DNA of 64,000 nucleotides from Saprospiraceae bacterium (GCA_016787525.1 JAEUUP010000003.1:1-64000); one strand, 5' to 3'. Numbered from the stretch's first letter, positions 49,863-59,132 are shown. Translations and numbers: made by a program. The notes: a model not told the origin generated them from the letters alone.

Positions 49863-52220
49863 TTAATCAATCAAAATCTCATCAGCAAAGAGCCAAGCTG
49901 GTTTGCCTTCGCCAAGATGCCCTTTGGGACAAACGCCCATATTTTTGGCATAAATTTTCAAATAACGCTTAGGTTTTGTGTATTCCGAAAAACGCAATTT
50001 AGCTTCTTTGATATAAGTTTTATCATTGCTACGGCTGTGTTCAAAATCAGCTCGGTCAATATCCAGCCATTCTTTTCCATCATTTGACACCGATACAATC
50101 ACATAGTCAGGTAGAAATATCCAAGCTGATGGACGGTTCAAAAATTGCATTTCGACCATTTGGAACGAGCGAGCTTGACCGAAATCGAAAAAAACTTCCA
50201 TGTCATTACCTTCAAAGCCTGTCCATTGGTCCAACACCTTTTCATTGCCCCTCAAACCATTCGTCAAACCACGTGAACCTGATTCGTAAGTATTCTTTGG
50301 AGGATTCGTCAAGGTGTATTTTTGACCCAAAGCAGAATGTGCAAAAACCGTCAAAGCGGCTGTTTTACTGAGGGGTCTCCCATTTTTAAATTGTACGGCT
50401 TTGATGGTCTGAGCCGACTTCAAATCAAAAGGTTTGGTGTACAAAGGCGATTTCAAAGACGGTTGAGACCCATCGGTTGTGTAGTGGATTTCGCCATCCT
50501 TTGCAGGTGAATACAATACGACTGAGGGGTCTGAATCAGAAGTTGAAATAGATATTTTTACATTGTATAAATGATTGGCATAGTTCACATTCATGCGCTC
50601 AAGCCGTTTAAAATGCGCTTGCAATCGTTGTGTAAAATTGTCATAATCGCGACGATTTTTGGGTGTCCACAATACCTCGGCAAGGGCTACGGCGCGTGGA
50701 TAAGTCATATATTCAACTTGACTATAATAGCGCAAATATTCTGTCCAAACATTCCCTTGCGCACCAATGACACGTTTGCCTTGTTCTGCATTCAGCACAT
50801 CGGGCGTAGGTTCATAACTATACACTTTCTCCAAAGGCAACAAACCACCAATTGCCAAAGGCTCAGTCGAAGGTTCAGCTTGATAATGGTCAAAATAACA
50901 GTGTGAACCCGGTGTCATAATCACATCGTGATTATGTTGAGCCGCTTCGATGCCCCCCTCAGTACCTCGCCACGACATGACCGTAGCATTGGGAGCCAGT
51001 CCACCTTCTAAGATTTCGTCCCAACCGATGATTTTTCGTCCTTTAGAATTTATAAACTTTTCAATACGTTGAATAAAGTAAGATTGCAACTCATGTTCGT
51101 CTTTTAAACCTTGTTTCTTCATCAAATCTTGACAAAATGTACTTTTCTTCCAAGCATCTTTGGGACATTCATCGCCACCAATGTGAATATATTTTGATGG
51201 AAATAAATCCATGACCTCCGTTAAAACATCTTGCAGAAAGCTAAAAGTGGTCTCTGAAGGGCAAAAAACATCTTTAAAAACGCCCCAATCTGTCGCAACT
51301 TCGTATTTTTTCGATGGGTCACACGACAATTCTGGATAAGCGGCTAATGCCGCAAGCGCATGACCTGGCATCTCAATTTCAGGCACAATATTGATGAATC
51401 GAGCCTTTGCATAAGCCACAACTTCGCGAATATCGTCTTGTGTATAATAGCCTCCGTATCGTTGACCATCATATTTTTTCGGTTTATCAGAATTGTGTCC
51501 AATCAAGGTTTCTTTACGCCAAGCACCAATTTCTGTCAATTTCGGGTATTTTTTTATTTGAATACGCCAACCTTGGTCTTCTGTCAAATGCCAATGGAAA
51601 TTATTGTACTTGTGCAACGCCATCAAATCAATGTATTTTTTGATAAAACTAACAGGCTGAAAATGCCTACCCACATCTAAATGTAAACCCCGATAAGCAT
51701 AACGAGGACGGTCTTCAATCTCGACACAAGGCACACGCCACGTCAATTTCGCTTTGAATGGTGTTTGAGAGAAAATCTCCGATGGCAACGCTTGCAACAA
51801 TGTCTGTACGGCATAAAAAAATCCTTGCGGCGTAGCTGCATTGATATTAATCTGAGTAGGTGTAACACTCAACTTATACCCCTCAGTACCCAAATCATCG
51901 TCGCTACTTTTCAGAAAAAAAACAACGTTAGCTGTTGATTTTGAGTCATTTATATCAATAACAGGCACTTTCGTTCCGTCAATCTTCAGCCGATCTGCAA
52001 AGTATTGAGCGACTTCACGAATACCTTTATCATCGTTGGGTACGATGAATTGTGTGCGGGCTGAAATAATAAAAGAGCCTGTCACAGGTATCAGCTTCGT
52101 CGGTTGTGGCACGATACTGAGGGGGGTAACTTCGGTTTTTGTTGCAGGGTTTGTTTGAGCAGACAATAGCTGAATCGTTGATAAAAGTAAGACTACTAAT
52201 AAGGTTTTGGTTTTCATCAA
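49863..52220 (-). CDS. GH20 beta-N-acetylhexosaminidase, secreted
   Basis: A 785-residue secreted hexosaminidase. It has a signal peptide (MKTKTLLVVLLLSTIQLLSAQ), an N-terminal GH20b domain (about 35-165), the catalytic barrel (about 170-510) with the Asp350-Glu351 pair in KYIHIGGDECPKDAW, and a chitobiase-like C-terminal region with a discoidin-like domain (about 660-785). It releases terminal GlcNAc from chitooligosaccharides, glycoproteins or wall fragments. The position beside GH73 and a sugar kinase supports amino-sugar scavenging. It has four exact 10-mers plus one variant (GACTGAGGGG), encoding GRPLS, GTEGG, GTEGY, TPLS and DPSV, all in probable loops. Confidence 0.92.
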   Translation of the reverse strand: MMKTKTLLVVLLLSTIQLLSAQTNPATKTEVTPLSIVPQPTKLIPVTGSFIISARTQFIVPNDDKGIREVAQYFADRLKIDGTKVPVIDINDSKSTANVVFFLKSSDDDLGTEGYKLSVTPTQININAATPQGFFYAVQTLLQALPSEIFSQTPFKAKLTWRVPCVEIEDRPRYAYRGLHLDVGRHFQPVSFIKKYIDLMALHKYNNFHWHLTEDQGWRIQIKKYPKLTEIGAWRKETLIGHNSDKPKKYDGQRYGGYYTQDDIREVVAYAKARFINIVPEIEMPGHALAALAAYPELSCDPSKKYEVATDWGVFKDVFCPSETTFSFLQDVLTEVMDLFPSKYIHIGGDECPKDAWKKSTFCQDLMKKQGLKDEHELQSYFIQRIEKFINSKGRKIIGWDEILEGGLAPNATVMSWRGTEGGIEAAQHNHDVIMTPGSHCYFDHYQAEPSTEPLAIGGLLPLEKVYSYEPTPDVLNAEQGKRVIGAQGNVWTEYLRYYSQVEYMTYPRAVALAEVLWTPKNRRDYDNFTQRLQAHFKRLERMNVNYANHLYNVKISISTSDSDPSVVLYSPAKDGEIHYTTDGSQPSLKSPLYTKPFDLKSAQTIKAVQFKNGRPLSKTAALTVFAHSALGQKYTLTNPPKNTYESGSRGLTNGLRGNEKVLDQWTGFEGNDMEVFFDFGQARSFQMVEMQFLNRPSAWIFLPDYVIVSVSNDGKEWLDIDRADFEHSRSNDKTYIKEAKLRFSEYTKPKRYLKIYAKNMGVCPKGHLGEGKPAWLFADEILID

Positions 52221-52338
52221 AAGTCAATGTTTAAGAAAGCATATTGTTAAATTAATTAAATTATAAATCACTAAAAAGTCTATTTATAGACATAAGTTAA
52301 AATTTTAATTAAAAATTAATTTAATTTTAAAAAATATT

Positions 52339-52346
52339 TATATTTG
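52339..52346 (+). promoter_or_regulatory. Candidate -7 box (TATATTTG) for the outer membrane barrel gene
   Basis: TATATTTG overlaps the nominal frame start (TTG at 52344), so translation must begin at a later ATG (52395 or 52398). The distance of 48 bases to 52395 fits a normal leader. Confidence 0.45.
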
Positions 52347-52394
52347 CATTTTAATCATTTAAATAATCTACTCATTTCATTTACAAACTTAAAT

Positions 52395-53183
52395 ATGATG
52401 ACTTTAAACCGAAAATCCATTAGTTCAAGTGGAAAATTTGTCAGAAAAGTTTTCTTTGGACTCTCCTTCTTCTCATTTTCAACAGTTTTTGCTCAAAACG
52501 CTACGCTCCCTGCCGTTCCTGAATCGGCTGAACCCAAACCCAAAAAAGAGATGTCTGTTGGTTTGAATGTGGGCGTAGTCAACGGTATTGGTATTGACTT
52601 GTCGTACAAATTTGCCAAACACTGGGCTGGGCGCATTGCTTACAATTATGCCAACTATACTAAAAATGATTACGTCTATGACATCGTATCAACGAACCCA
52701 GATGGCACAAAAAATACTCAAAAAGTATCATTCGATGCAGGTGTCAAATTCAGCAATGTGGCAATGAACGTTGAGTTTATGCCTGGCGAGAAGGGGCGTT
52801 TCAAACTCATAGGAGGTTTATCGGTTTTTCCTTCTAACAAAATTATTGCAAGCGGTGAGATGATTTCTACATTCAAATTCAATGATATGCAACTCAATCC
52901 TGAGGATTTAGGTAGTGGAATCGGCACAATTGGCTTCAAAAGTAAGGTATCGCCATTTTTGGGCATGGGTTTTGGTCGTACTTTCCCGCGCAAACGTGTC
53001 AATGTCAGTATGGATTTGGGTGCTTACTACAAGGGTAACTACGCTGTTGATATTGATGTGACACCCGGTGCTTTGCTCGAAGAAAATGAAAGCAATGCCG
53101 CCATTTTAGAGCGCAACTTGAATGCAAAATTTGTCCATAAGGTATTTCCTGTGTTGAATTTCCGTTTAGCTTATCGTCTTTGA
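52395..53183 (+). CDS. Outer membrane beta-barrel protein
   Basis: A 262-residue protein starting at ATG 52395 (a TTG further upstream lies inside the promoter box and is rejected). It has a signal peptide with a long basic lead (KSISSSGKFVRKVFFGLSFFSFSTVFAQ), a Pro-rich linker (PESAEPKPKK) and then amphipathic strands (MSVGLNVGVVNGIGIDLSYK, YNYANYTKNDY, SMDLGAYYKGNY) ending with an aromatic/Leu C-terminal strand (LNFRLAYRL). This is the usual pattern of Bacteroidota outer membrane barrel proteins. Function unknown. No exact 10-mer lies inside; one lies 20 bases after the stop. Confidence 0.75.
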   Translation: MMTLNRKSISSSGKFVRKVFFGLSFFSFSTVFAQNATLPAVPESAEPKPKKEMSVGLNVGVVNGIGIDLSYKFAKHWAGRIAYNYANYTKNDYVYDIVSTNPDGTKNTQKVSFDAGVKFSNVAMNVEFMPGEKGRFKLIGGLSVFPSNKIIASGEMISTFKFNDMQLNPEDLGSGIGTIGFKSKVSPFLGMGFGRTFPRKRVNVSMDLGAYYKGNYAVDIDVTPGALLEENESNAAILERNLNAKFVHKVFPVLNFRLAYRL

Positions 53184-53255
53184 GGCATTCATCTCAGAAT
53201 GACCCCCTCAGTATTGAATCTGAATTTTTTTTAAATCTACGTAAAATAATCAAAA

Positions 53256-55040
53256 ATGAAAAACTCTATTACTAAAATTATGGCACTTTCGATTATTGCC
53301 ATTTCAACTATAGTTTTTGCTATATCTTGTTCGGTAGAAGATTTAACTCAAGACCTAACATTGTACACTGGCAATGGTTTCTTGGTAAATCCTGTCTCTA
53401 TTCAAGTCGCAGATGCCGCCAAACAAGAAGTTGCACCCGACAATTTAACTATCACAGTGGAGGGTCGCGACAAAGATAAAATTTACACCATGTTTGGTGA
53501 GAAGAAAATACGCGCTATCAGTGGCATCGTGTCGTTGGCAGTCAAATCATCAGATGCGCCTTCGGCTTCTAAACCTCTCGAATTTTCACTTATTTTCAGC
53601 GCACCCAATTTCACCACTGTCCGAAAAGATTACGTTATTACTGAGGGGACGACTTTAAAAACTGAAAAAGTATTGATGATCAATCCTTCGGCTGCTCCAA
53701 AAGGTGTTTCAACTCAAACTGGATCTTTCAACAGTACATCAACTGGAGCAACACAAGATGCCGTTTTTTCATCACCACTAACAAATGGCAAAACTGAGCA
53801 AGTTGTAGCTACTTTGAAAAGTGGCACTAAAACCTTGGCTGCCGATGGAACGCCTGTCACAGGTTCAGTTCAGACACAATTGGTGCATTTTGATACACGT
53901 TCAGAAGCCTCATTAAGCGGTTTGGCAGAAGGTTTCTCTGGTTTAGCTGTAAAGGAAGGCACTGCTACGAACAAAGTGAATATCACACCCGCTGGTTTCT
54001 ACAGCATGACGATGAGCGTAGGTACGTCTAAAATTACTAAATTTTCAGAGCCAATGGATGTAACCATGGACATTGACCCTGAATATTACAATGTTGCTCA
54101 AGACCGCAAAGTACAAGTGGGCGATGTTTTAGATGTCATCAGCCGCGACGAAACGGAAACCACTTGGACGAGCGAAGCGCAAGCCACCGTCGTGGAAGTG
54201 AATGGAAAACTGAAGGCATCTTTCAAACAATCGCATTTGTCTATCTGGATTGTAGGTGCTAAAACTCGCAGTCTATGTACCACGAGCCTCAAAATAGCAT
54301 CCAGCATCAATGCGTCTAAAGATGCTGATTGCGCCGTAGCATTGGAAACATTCAGATACAAATTAGTGAATGCCAATAATACCAATCTCGTATATTCAGA
54401 AGGCACTTCTACTTTGGCTAATGGCGAAGTGATTGACAATGAAGTCATTTCTGACCCTAAAATTGCAACGAAACTCATCGTTACAGACATGCTTTACAAA
54501 GAAATTCACACAACATCGAATCAAAAACTGTGTTCCAACAATACATTTGACTTAACGGGTAAATTGCCTGCAAACACAAGTGTGGTTGTCAAAATGAACG
54601 TCAGCGCATTCTGTGATGGTGCTATAAATACCGTTTTTGTACCAACGAATGTCACTTTATTCTATCGTGATATGGCGACACCGACGACAGCGCCATTTGG
54701 TGGCTGGTCTCCATTGGTGACAGTCACAGATGGTAAAGGTTGTGCAAAAGGGTTAAAAGTTGGTCGTACCTACGATTTTGGTTTAGCTGTTCCCATATCT
54801 GCTACACAGTTTGAAATGCAAACTTTTGTTAAAGATTTGAAGCAACCCAACGGTTTGACCATTCCAACTGGTGACTTGACCATCAATGTCGCAAGTAGTG
54901 TTTACAACTACTATAAAACATTGACTATCAAGAAGCAAACGGATGGTTCTTATAATTTGAACTACGACAAATATGCTTTGCCTGAGAATATTTGTACTGA
55001 ATTGGATAAGAACTTTAGTATCTTCTTGAGCCGCAAATAA
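53256..55040 (+). CDS. Lipoprotein of unknown function
   Basis: A 594-residue predicted lipoprotein. The signal ends in FAISC, giving a lipobox-like sequence with Cys at about residue 25. The body is predicted beta-rich with Ser/Thr-rich segments (GSFNSTSTGATQDAV); residues about 35-135 resemble an Ig-like or carboxypeptidase-regulatory-like domain, but I do not recognise a family. It lies 72 bases after an outer membrane barrel gene on the same strand, so it may be co-transcribed and surface- or outer-membrane-anchored. One 10-mer encodes ITEGT. Confidence 0.65.
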   Translation: MKNSITKIMALSIIAISTIVFAISCSVEDLTQDLTLYTGNGFLVNPVSIQVADAAKQEVAPDNLTITVEGRDKDKIYTMFGEKKIRAISGIVSLAVKSSDAPSASKPLEFSLIFSAPNFTTVRKDYVITEGTTLKTEKVLMINPSAAPKGVSTQTGSFNSTSTGATQDAVFSSPLTNGKTEQVVATLKSGTKTLAADGTPVTGSVQTQLVHFDTRSEASLSGLAEGFSGLAVKEGTATNKVNITPAGFYSMTMSVGTSKITKFSEPMDVTMDIDPEYYNVAQDRKVQVGDVLDVISRDETETTWTSEAQATVVEVNGKLKASFKQSHLSIWIVGAKTRSLCTTSLKIASSINASKDADCAVALETFRYKLVNANNTNLVYSEGTSTLANGEVIDNEVISDPKIATKLIVTDMLYKEIHTTSNQKLCSNNTFDLTGKLPANTSVVVKMNVSAFCDGAINTVFVPTNVTLFYRDMATPTTAPFGGWSPLVTVTDGKGCAKGLKVGRTYDFGLAVPISATQFEMQTFVKDLKQPNGLTIPTGDLTINVASSVYNYYKTLTIKKQTDGSYNLNYDKYALPENICTELDKNFSIFLSRK

Positions 55041-55083
55041 TCAAAAAACGGTCAAAGTTTTAGACGACCACCCATACAAATAG

Positions 55084-55119
55084 AAAAGCCGATGGTTCGA
55101 TTTTGAATCATCGGCTTTT
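55084..55119. terminator. Terminator between the lipoprotein and acyl-CoA reductase genes
   Basis: AAAAGCCGATG (55084-55094) pairs with CATCGGCTTTT (55109-55119) followed by T, and the inner TTC/GAA adds pairs. An exact CCCCTCAGTA starts 10 bases to the right (55130). Confidence 0.85.
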
Positions 55120-55145
55120 TTCAAAAGACCCCCTCAGTAAAAATA

Positions 55146-56177
55146 TCAAACGGGCTTCAACAACTGAATATCTGACAAAAACAACATAGTATCCACCCCA
55201 TCTGCATAGTCCGACAAGCTCGGTTTTTGAGCTTCACCAAAGGCAAATGTGGGCAAACCTTCTACTTTTTCTTTGGCAACAATCAACTGAATTTCTTCTC
55301 GACGTTGCCACAAATTGATTTTTAAATCTGTCAAATCGCTATAATATTCATAAAATAAAACAGCAATCGGAGATGCTAAGTCTGTACTTTCTCGCATCAA
55401 GATACAACCATTCGCCTCATGTTTTATCTTGTTGAGAATCAAAAGAGTGAAATTGTAGTCAAAATTGTTTTTATACTTATCATGTAAAACAATATCCTTA
55501 AACTCATGCAAAGCTTCTAACAATGGATTGAAATTATAGTGCATTGGCACATAAATTTTCGAGACATTGCGACAACCTAAGCCAAAATAAGTGAAAACAT
55601 CTTCGCCCAAACGATACAAGTCTTCTGCCGTTTCAGTACCCCTCAGTATGGCGACAGCATTGCGATTTTTGCGGATAATATGCGGATATTTACTGAAATA
55701 GGCTTCAAAATAACGAGCAGAATTGTTGCTACCTGTCGCTATCACCGCATCGAATCCTTTTAGATACCCCTCAGTAATGTCAAAAAAATCAGCTGTTCGA
55801 GAGTCTATTTCAGCCAATATTCTGAGCAGATAAGGCAATAAAAACGGGTCTTTATCCGAAATTTTGATTTTTGCTTTGTTTCCAGACACAAAAACGCACA
55901 GTATGTCGTGAAAACCCACCAAAGGAATATTACCAGCTAACACCAAACCGATGGTCAGACCCGATTCGGTCAGTTTATAGTTTTTGACCCAGTTTTCTAA
56001 TAAATCCTTCTGCAAAAAATGCTTAGCGATTTCTGAAACCGCTTTTTTCTGATTCTCAACCGTAAACCATGGGTTGCGCACCTGCGTATGGTGCATCACC
56101 GCGTCCAATTGTTCAGAGGGCTGTGACAAGCGTTTGCCCAATTCCGCAAGCGCATCAATTCGTTCTGATAATCTCAT
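55146..56177 (-). CDS. Acyl-CoA reductase, LuxC family
   Basis: A 343-residue protein of the LuxC-like acyl-CoA reductase family (aldehyde-dehydrogenase superfamily), reducing fatty acyl groups to aldehydes with NADPH in known members. The likely nucleophile Cys is in FTYFGLGCRNVSKIYVP. SGNKAKIKISDKDPFLLP and IATGSNNSARYFEAYF are nucleotide-binding parts of the fold. The product could enter ether-lipid, wax or aldehyde metabolism; no partner dehydrogenase is in the window. The start overlaps the upstream DUF1415 gene by 23 bases. Two exact 10-mers 128 bases apart encode ILRGT and ITEGY. Confidence 0.85.
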   Translation of the reverse strand: MRLSERIDALAELGKRLSQPSEQLDAVMHHTQVRNPWFTVENQKKAVSEIAKHFLQKDLLENWVKNYKLTESGLTIGLVLAGNIPLVGFHDILCVFVSGNKAKIKISDKDPFLLPYLLRILAEIDSRTADFFDITEGYLKGFDAVIATGSNNSARYFEAYFSKYPHIIRKNRNAVAILRGTETAEDLYRLGEDVFTYFGLGCRNVSKIYVPMHYNFNPLLEALHEFKDIVLHDKYKNNFDYNFTLLILNKIKHEANGCILMRESTDLASPIAVLFYEYYSDLTDLKINLWQRREEIQLIVAKEKVEGLPTFAFGEAQKPSLSDYADGVDTMLFLSDIQLLKPV

Positions 56178-56712
56178 CGAGCATCTGTTTTACACGGGTT
56201 GACCCCAAATCATTCATGGTTTGAATATTTTTTTCTGGAATATCGCCCACTTCGGGATAGGCTTCAATCGCTCTTGTGACACTATCCTCTCTCAAAAGGT
56301 GCAGCATTGGAAATGGAGACCGATTGGTATAGTTCTCGACATCCGTTATTTCAGTGTCTTCAAACTGATAGTCAGGGTGAAAAGAAGCGACTTGAATCAC
56401 CCCTTCAAAATCTACTTCTGCAAAAATGTATTCCACCATTTCCAAATATTCGAGATATTCTTCAAATTCACCCAACACTTCGGGTAAAATAATCAAAGTA
56501 GTCTCCAATACTGAGGGGGATGTTTCGGCGAGTTCATTGGCTTCTTTCAGCACTGTTTCAGTCAGTTTTTCAAGGTCATCACCCTCAAAAACAACATAAC
56601 GAATCTTGCCATTTTTGAACGGATGTTTGGCAAATGGGCATAAGTTAAGCCCAATTACAAACCGTTCAAGCCACAGTTTTGTGGTTTCTATCATCTGTTT
56701 TTGTTCTTTCAT
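56155..56712 (-). CDS. DUF1415 protein
   Basis: A 185-residue protein. The ATG at 56712 (MKEQKQMIETTKLW) is preferred to the frame start 56781 because the family begins with the LWLERFVIGLNLCPFAK segment close to the N-terminus. Conserved segments include CPFAKHPF, SFHPDYQFE and NRSPFPMLHLLREDSV. There is no signal, and the role is unknown. It overlaps the acyl-CoA reductase gene by 23 bases on the same strand, so both are likely translated from one mRNA. One 10-mer encodes TSPSVL. Confidence 0.83.
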   Translation of the reverse strand: MKEQKQMIETTKLWLERFVIGLNLCPFAKHPFKNGKIRYVVFEGDDLEKLTETVLKEANELAETSPSVLETTLIILPEVLGEFEEYLEYLEMVEYIFAEVDFEGVIQVASFHPDYQFEDTEITDVENYTNRSPFPMLHLLREDSVTRAIEAYPEVGDIPEKNIQTMNDLGSTRVKQMLDEIIRTN

Positions 56713-56843
56713 GGCACAAAGGTAAAATAGGTTTTGAGGGAATTCTATGATTGTTGAAAAATAAAATTTGGACTGTGGCACGAGATTTGGTTAGTAAATA
56801 AAGGTAAACAACTATTAAATAATGAAAAAATTAGCTAAAATCT

Positions 56844-57254
56844 ATGACACGAATCTTAGTAATTGACGATGAGGCAGAAATGAGACAAGCTTACAAAACG
56901 GTACTTGAGAAATTGGATTGCCAAGTGGATATGGCCAATGATGGTATTGAGGGATTAGAAAGGTTTTTAAATAAAATTTACGATGTGGTGATTAGCGAAT
57001 ACAATCTGGAAAATCTTGATGGTATGCAGATGTTAGAACATTTCCAGCAAATTGATTCCAAAGTTCCTATTATTTTTTCGAGTGGATTGGCAGATGATGA
57101 GGTGATTGCGGAGGCTTTAGACAACGGCGCAGTTGATTTTTTACCCAAACCTGCTAAAATTGACCAACTCCTCATTAGTATCAGCAAAGCAATTTATCAC
57201 AGACCACACAATGTGACCGACCCCAGCGAAGACGTACCCAAAGCAAGCCATTAG
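56844..57254 (+). CDS. Stand-alone receiver protein lacking the phospho-Asp
   Basis: A 136-residue receiver-only response regulator. The fold is standard: ILVIDDEAEMRQ with Asp8 and Asp9, SGLADDEVIAEA after the fourth strand and DFLPKPAK with the invariant Lys. The usual phospho-acceptor Asp is replaced by Glu52 in VVISEYNLENLDG; Glu can mimic phosphorylation in some receivers, or the protein may be a pseudo-receiver. No output domain follows. The start is the only ATG. A terminator follows at 57276. There is no exact 10-mer. Confidence 0.85.
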   Translation: MTRILVIDDEAEMRQAYKTVLEKLDCQVDMANDGIEGLERFLNKIYDVVISEYNLENLDGMQMLEHFQQIDSKVPIIFSSGLADDEVIAEALDNGAVDFLPKPAKIDQLLISISKAIYHRPHNVTDPSEDVPKASH

Positions 57255-57275
57255 TCATTAAAGGATAATTAGTAT

Positions 57276-57320
57276 AAAAGTAAAGTCGGTGAGATACTCA
57301 ATCCCACCGACTTTACTTTT
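57276..57320 (+). terminator. Terminator of the receiver gene
   Basis: AAAAGTAAAGTCGGTG (57276-57291) and CACCGACTTTACTTTT (57305-57320) are perfect 16-bp arms with a 13-base loop, followed by T. Confidence 0.88.
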
Positions 57321-57408
57321 TGTTTGACATAGCTACCAAATTTTATTTTTTGAAAAAATATATTTCAATTTAGATACTTAAATTGCCTGTAAAAGTGTTT
57401 TGAAGTTC

Positions 57409-57416
57409 TAAATTTG
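57409..57416 (+). promoter_or_regulatory. Candidate -7 box (TAAATTTG) for the 57434 gene
   Basis: TAAATTTG lies 18 bases before the ATG. A TTG at 57383-57385 has 23-base spacing, longer than usual. Confidence 0.4.
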
Positions 57417-57433
57417 GGCATAATTTTCTTTTT

Positions 57434-58048
57434 ATGCGCGTTTTCACTTGTTTTTTTCTCATTTTGCTCCATCTTTCTGCCCAAAGTCAAGATATTTTAG
57501 ACATTGATGGCGTGCCTTGCCCAATGGAAGGTTTTGCCAAACGTCAAAATGATAAATCTTTAAACCAGTTGAAAAATAGGTATTCGTTCCCTCGCTCATC
57601 CGATTTTGACCCGAAGTTTAATTGGGAAACATTGTCTGTTTTTGAAGACGATAGCCGTAAATTTGATGTAAAAAAGGCAGCTATACTGAGGGGGTATGTT
57701 TTGCGGGTAAAAATGAGTGAAAAAGAAACCTGCAACTGCAACAGCGAAAATCCTGAATTTCGGGATACACATATTATTATAACGCCTGACAAAAATAAAA
57801 GAGGTGTTTTGGACCAAATCATTGTGGAAATTACGCCCAGAATGCGTCTTATTATGAAAGCAAAAGGTGTAGATTGGTCACAAGCCGCTTTGAAGAAATT
57901 GTATGGTAAAACGATTGAGGTTGAAGGTTGGTTGTTCTATGACTACAAACACGGCGACCAGTCGGCAAAAGTGATGCAAAAAACAAAAGGCGTGACGCGC
58001 TCAACGGCTTGGGAGATTCATCCTGTGACGAGTATCAAAGTCCTCTAA
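57434..58048 (+). CDS. Secreted protein of unknown function
   Basis: A 204-residue protein with a clear signal peptide (MRVFTCFFLILLHLSAQSQ). The mature part begins with DILDIDGVPCPMEGFA and has Cys pairs (CNC) in the middle. Strands such as GYVLRVKMSEKETC, HIIITPDKN, and TIEVEGWLFYDYKHG suggest an OB-like beta-barrel, but no family is recognised. One exact 10-mer encodes ILRGY in a predicted strand. Another copy (58063) lies 15 bases after the stop. It probably has its own promoter. Confidence 0.65.
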   Translation: MRVFTCFFLILLHLSAQSQDILDIDGVPCPMEGFAKRQNDKSLNQLKNRYSFPRSSDFDPKFNWETLSVFEDDSRKFDVKKAAILRGYVLRVKMSEKETCNCNSENPEFRDTHIIITPDKNKRGVLDQIIVEITPRMRLIMKAKGVDWSQAALKKLYGKTIEVEGWLFYDYKHGDQSAKVMQKTKGVTRSTAWEIHPVTSIKVL

Positions 58049-58154
58049 ACTGAAAAAACTATCCCCTCAGTACACCTACGTTAAAATTATGCTAAAACGA
58101 TATTTAAGAGATAACGAAACGGTTTATAGACCGTCTTTATTAAAAAAATAAAAC

Positions 58155-59132
58155 ATGAATTTACTCGAAGGCATCCAATTACACGAGCTAATCCTAATGA
58201 TTTTAGGGTTTATCCTCGGTTTAGTGTTGATTTTCGTCTTTTTGTTTTCAGCTATGAAAGGACGCACAAATCTAAAATTGCTTTACGGCTTTGCCGCACC
58301 GCTTGTGATGATTGGATATCCAAGCATTCAGAGCGTCGAGTTCAGCAAGGATGTGGTTAAAATAGACAAATTGGTGCAACAGGTCAACCAAAACCCATCA
58401 GATACGGCTGCTCAACGTATCCTGATTGAAGAAATCGGCACATTGCCCAAATCGCGTTGTGTCAACAGCACCGAGGCTTTGACCACTATTGCCGATGCAC
58501 AAGCGGCATTGGGTCTCTATGACTCAGCTAAAGTGACCATCCAAAAAGCGATTACACGCGATCCTAACTCCGTAAAAGCTAAGGAAAGCCAAAAGGATAT
58601 TCAGAAAAAATGGGGAATTCAAAAGAATTTTGAGCAAAAAGTAGAAGACATCAAGCACAATATGAATCAGTTGGAACAACGTCCCAACGATATTAAATTG
58701 CGCGATTCGATTGCTTTGCACTTATTGGATTTGAAAGCGATGGACGCACCAGTGCGGGTACAACAGACTCAAGCAGTGTGGGTAGCTAAAGCAGTCGCTG
58801 TTGTAGGCGAGAAACAAGTAGCTGAAGAGTTGACAAATGATATTTTGAAAGTCAATCCAAAATTGGAAGAAGCGACAAAATTGAAAGAGGAAATAAAATC
58901 TAAAGTGATTGATAAAAAATACGGTACAGCACGTTCTCGTATCAATATTATTTCTAAGCCTAAAGCAACAACAACGACACCAAGTGCCGAAAATAGCCGA
59001 CAAGCTCCACCAAAAGTACAATCGCCTGCTCCAGTGCAAGCCACTACTGAGGGGTCTGTGGAGAAGAAGTTACAGTTCCAACTTATGCCTAAAGGTGTCG
59101 AACAGTTGCGATATTGGGATAAAGAAAATTAA
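58155..59132 (+). CDS. Membrane protein with TPR-like region
   Basis: A 325-residue protein of unknown function. Two hydrophobic segments are at the N-terminus (about 11-33 and 40-57). The following region has helical repeats resembling TPR (DSAKVTIQKAITRDPNSVKAKE, residues 90-160) and a second helical region (190-260), then a low-complexity tail rich in Thr, Pro and Ala (residues 265-300). No catalytic motif. One 10-mer encodes TTEGSV in this tail. The gene is probably monocistronic, with a hairpin terminator after it. Confidence 0.65.
   Translation: MNLLEGIQLHELILMILGFILGLVLIFVFLFSAMKGRTNLKLLYGFAAPLVMIGYPSIQSVEFSKDVVKIDKLVQQVNQNPSDTAAQRILIEEIGTLPKSRCVNSTEALTTIADAQAALGLYDSAKVTIQKAITRDPNSVKAKESQKDIQKKWGIQKNFEQKVEDIKHNMNQLEQRPNDIKLRDSIALHLLDLKAMDAPVRVQQTQAVWVAKAVAVVGEKQVAEELTNDILKVNPKLEEATKLKEEIKSKVIDKKYGTARSRINIISKPKATTTTPSAENSRQAPPKVQSPAPVQATTEGSVEKKLQFQLMPKGVEQLRYWDKEN

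Noticed and set aside
55639-55776. Direct duplication of the region around the two close 10-mers in the acyl-CoA reductase gene
   Set aside because: Flanks of the two copies differ; only the 10-mer itself is shared.
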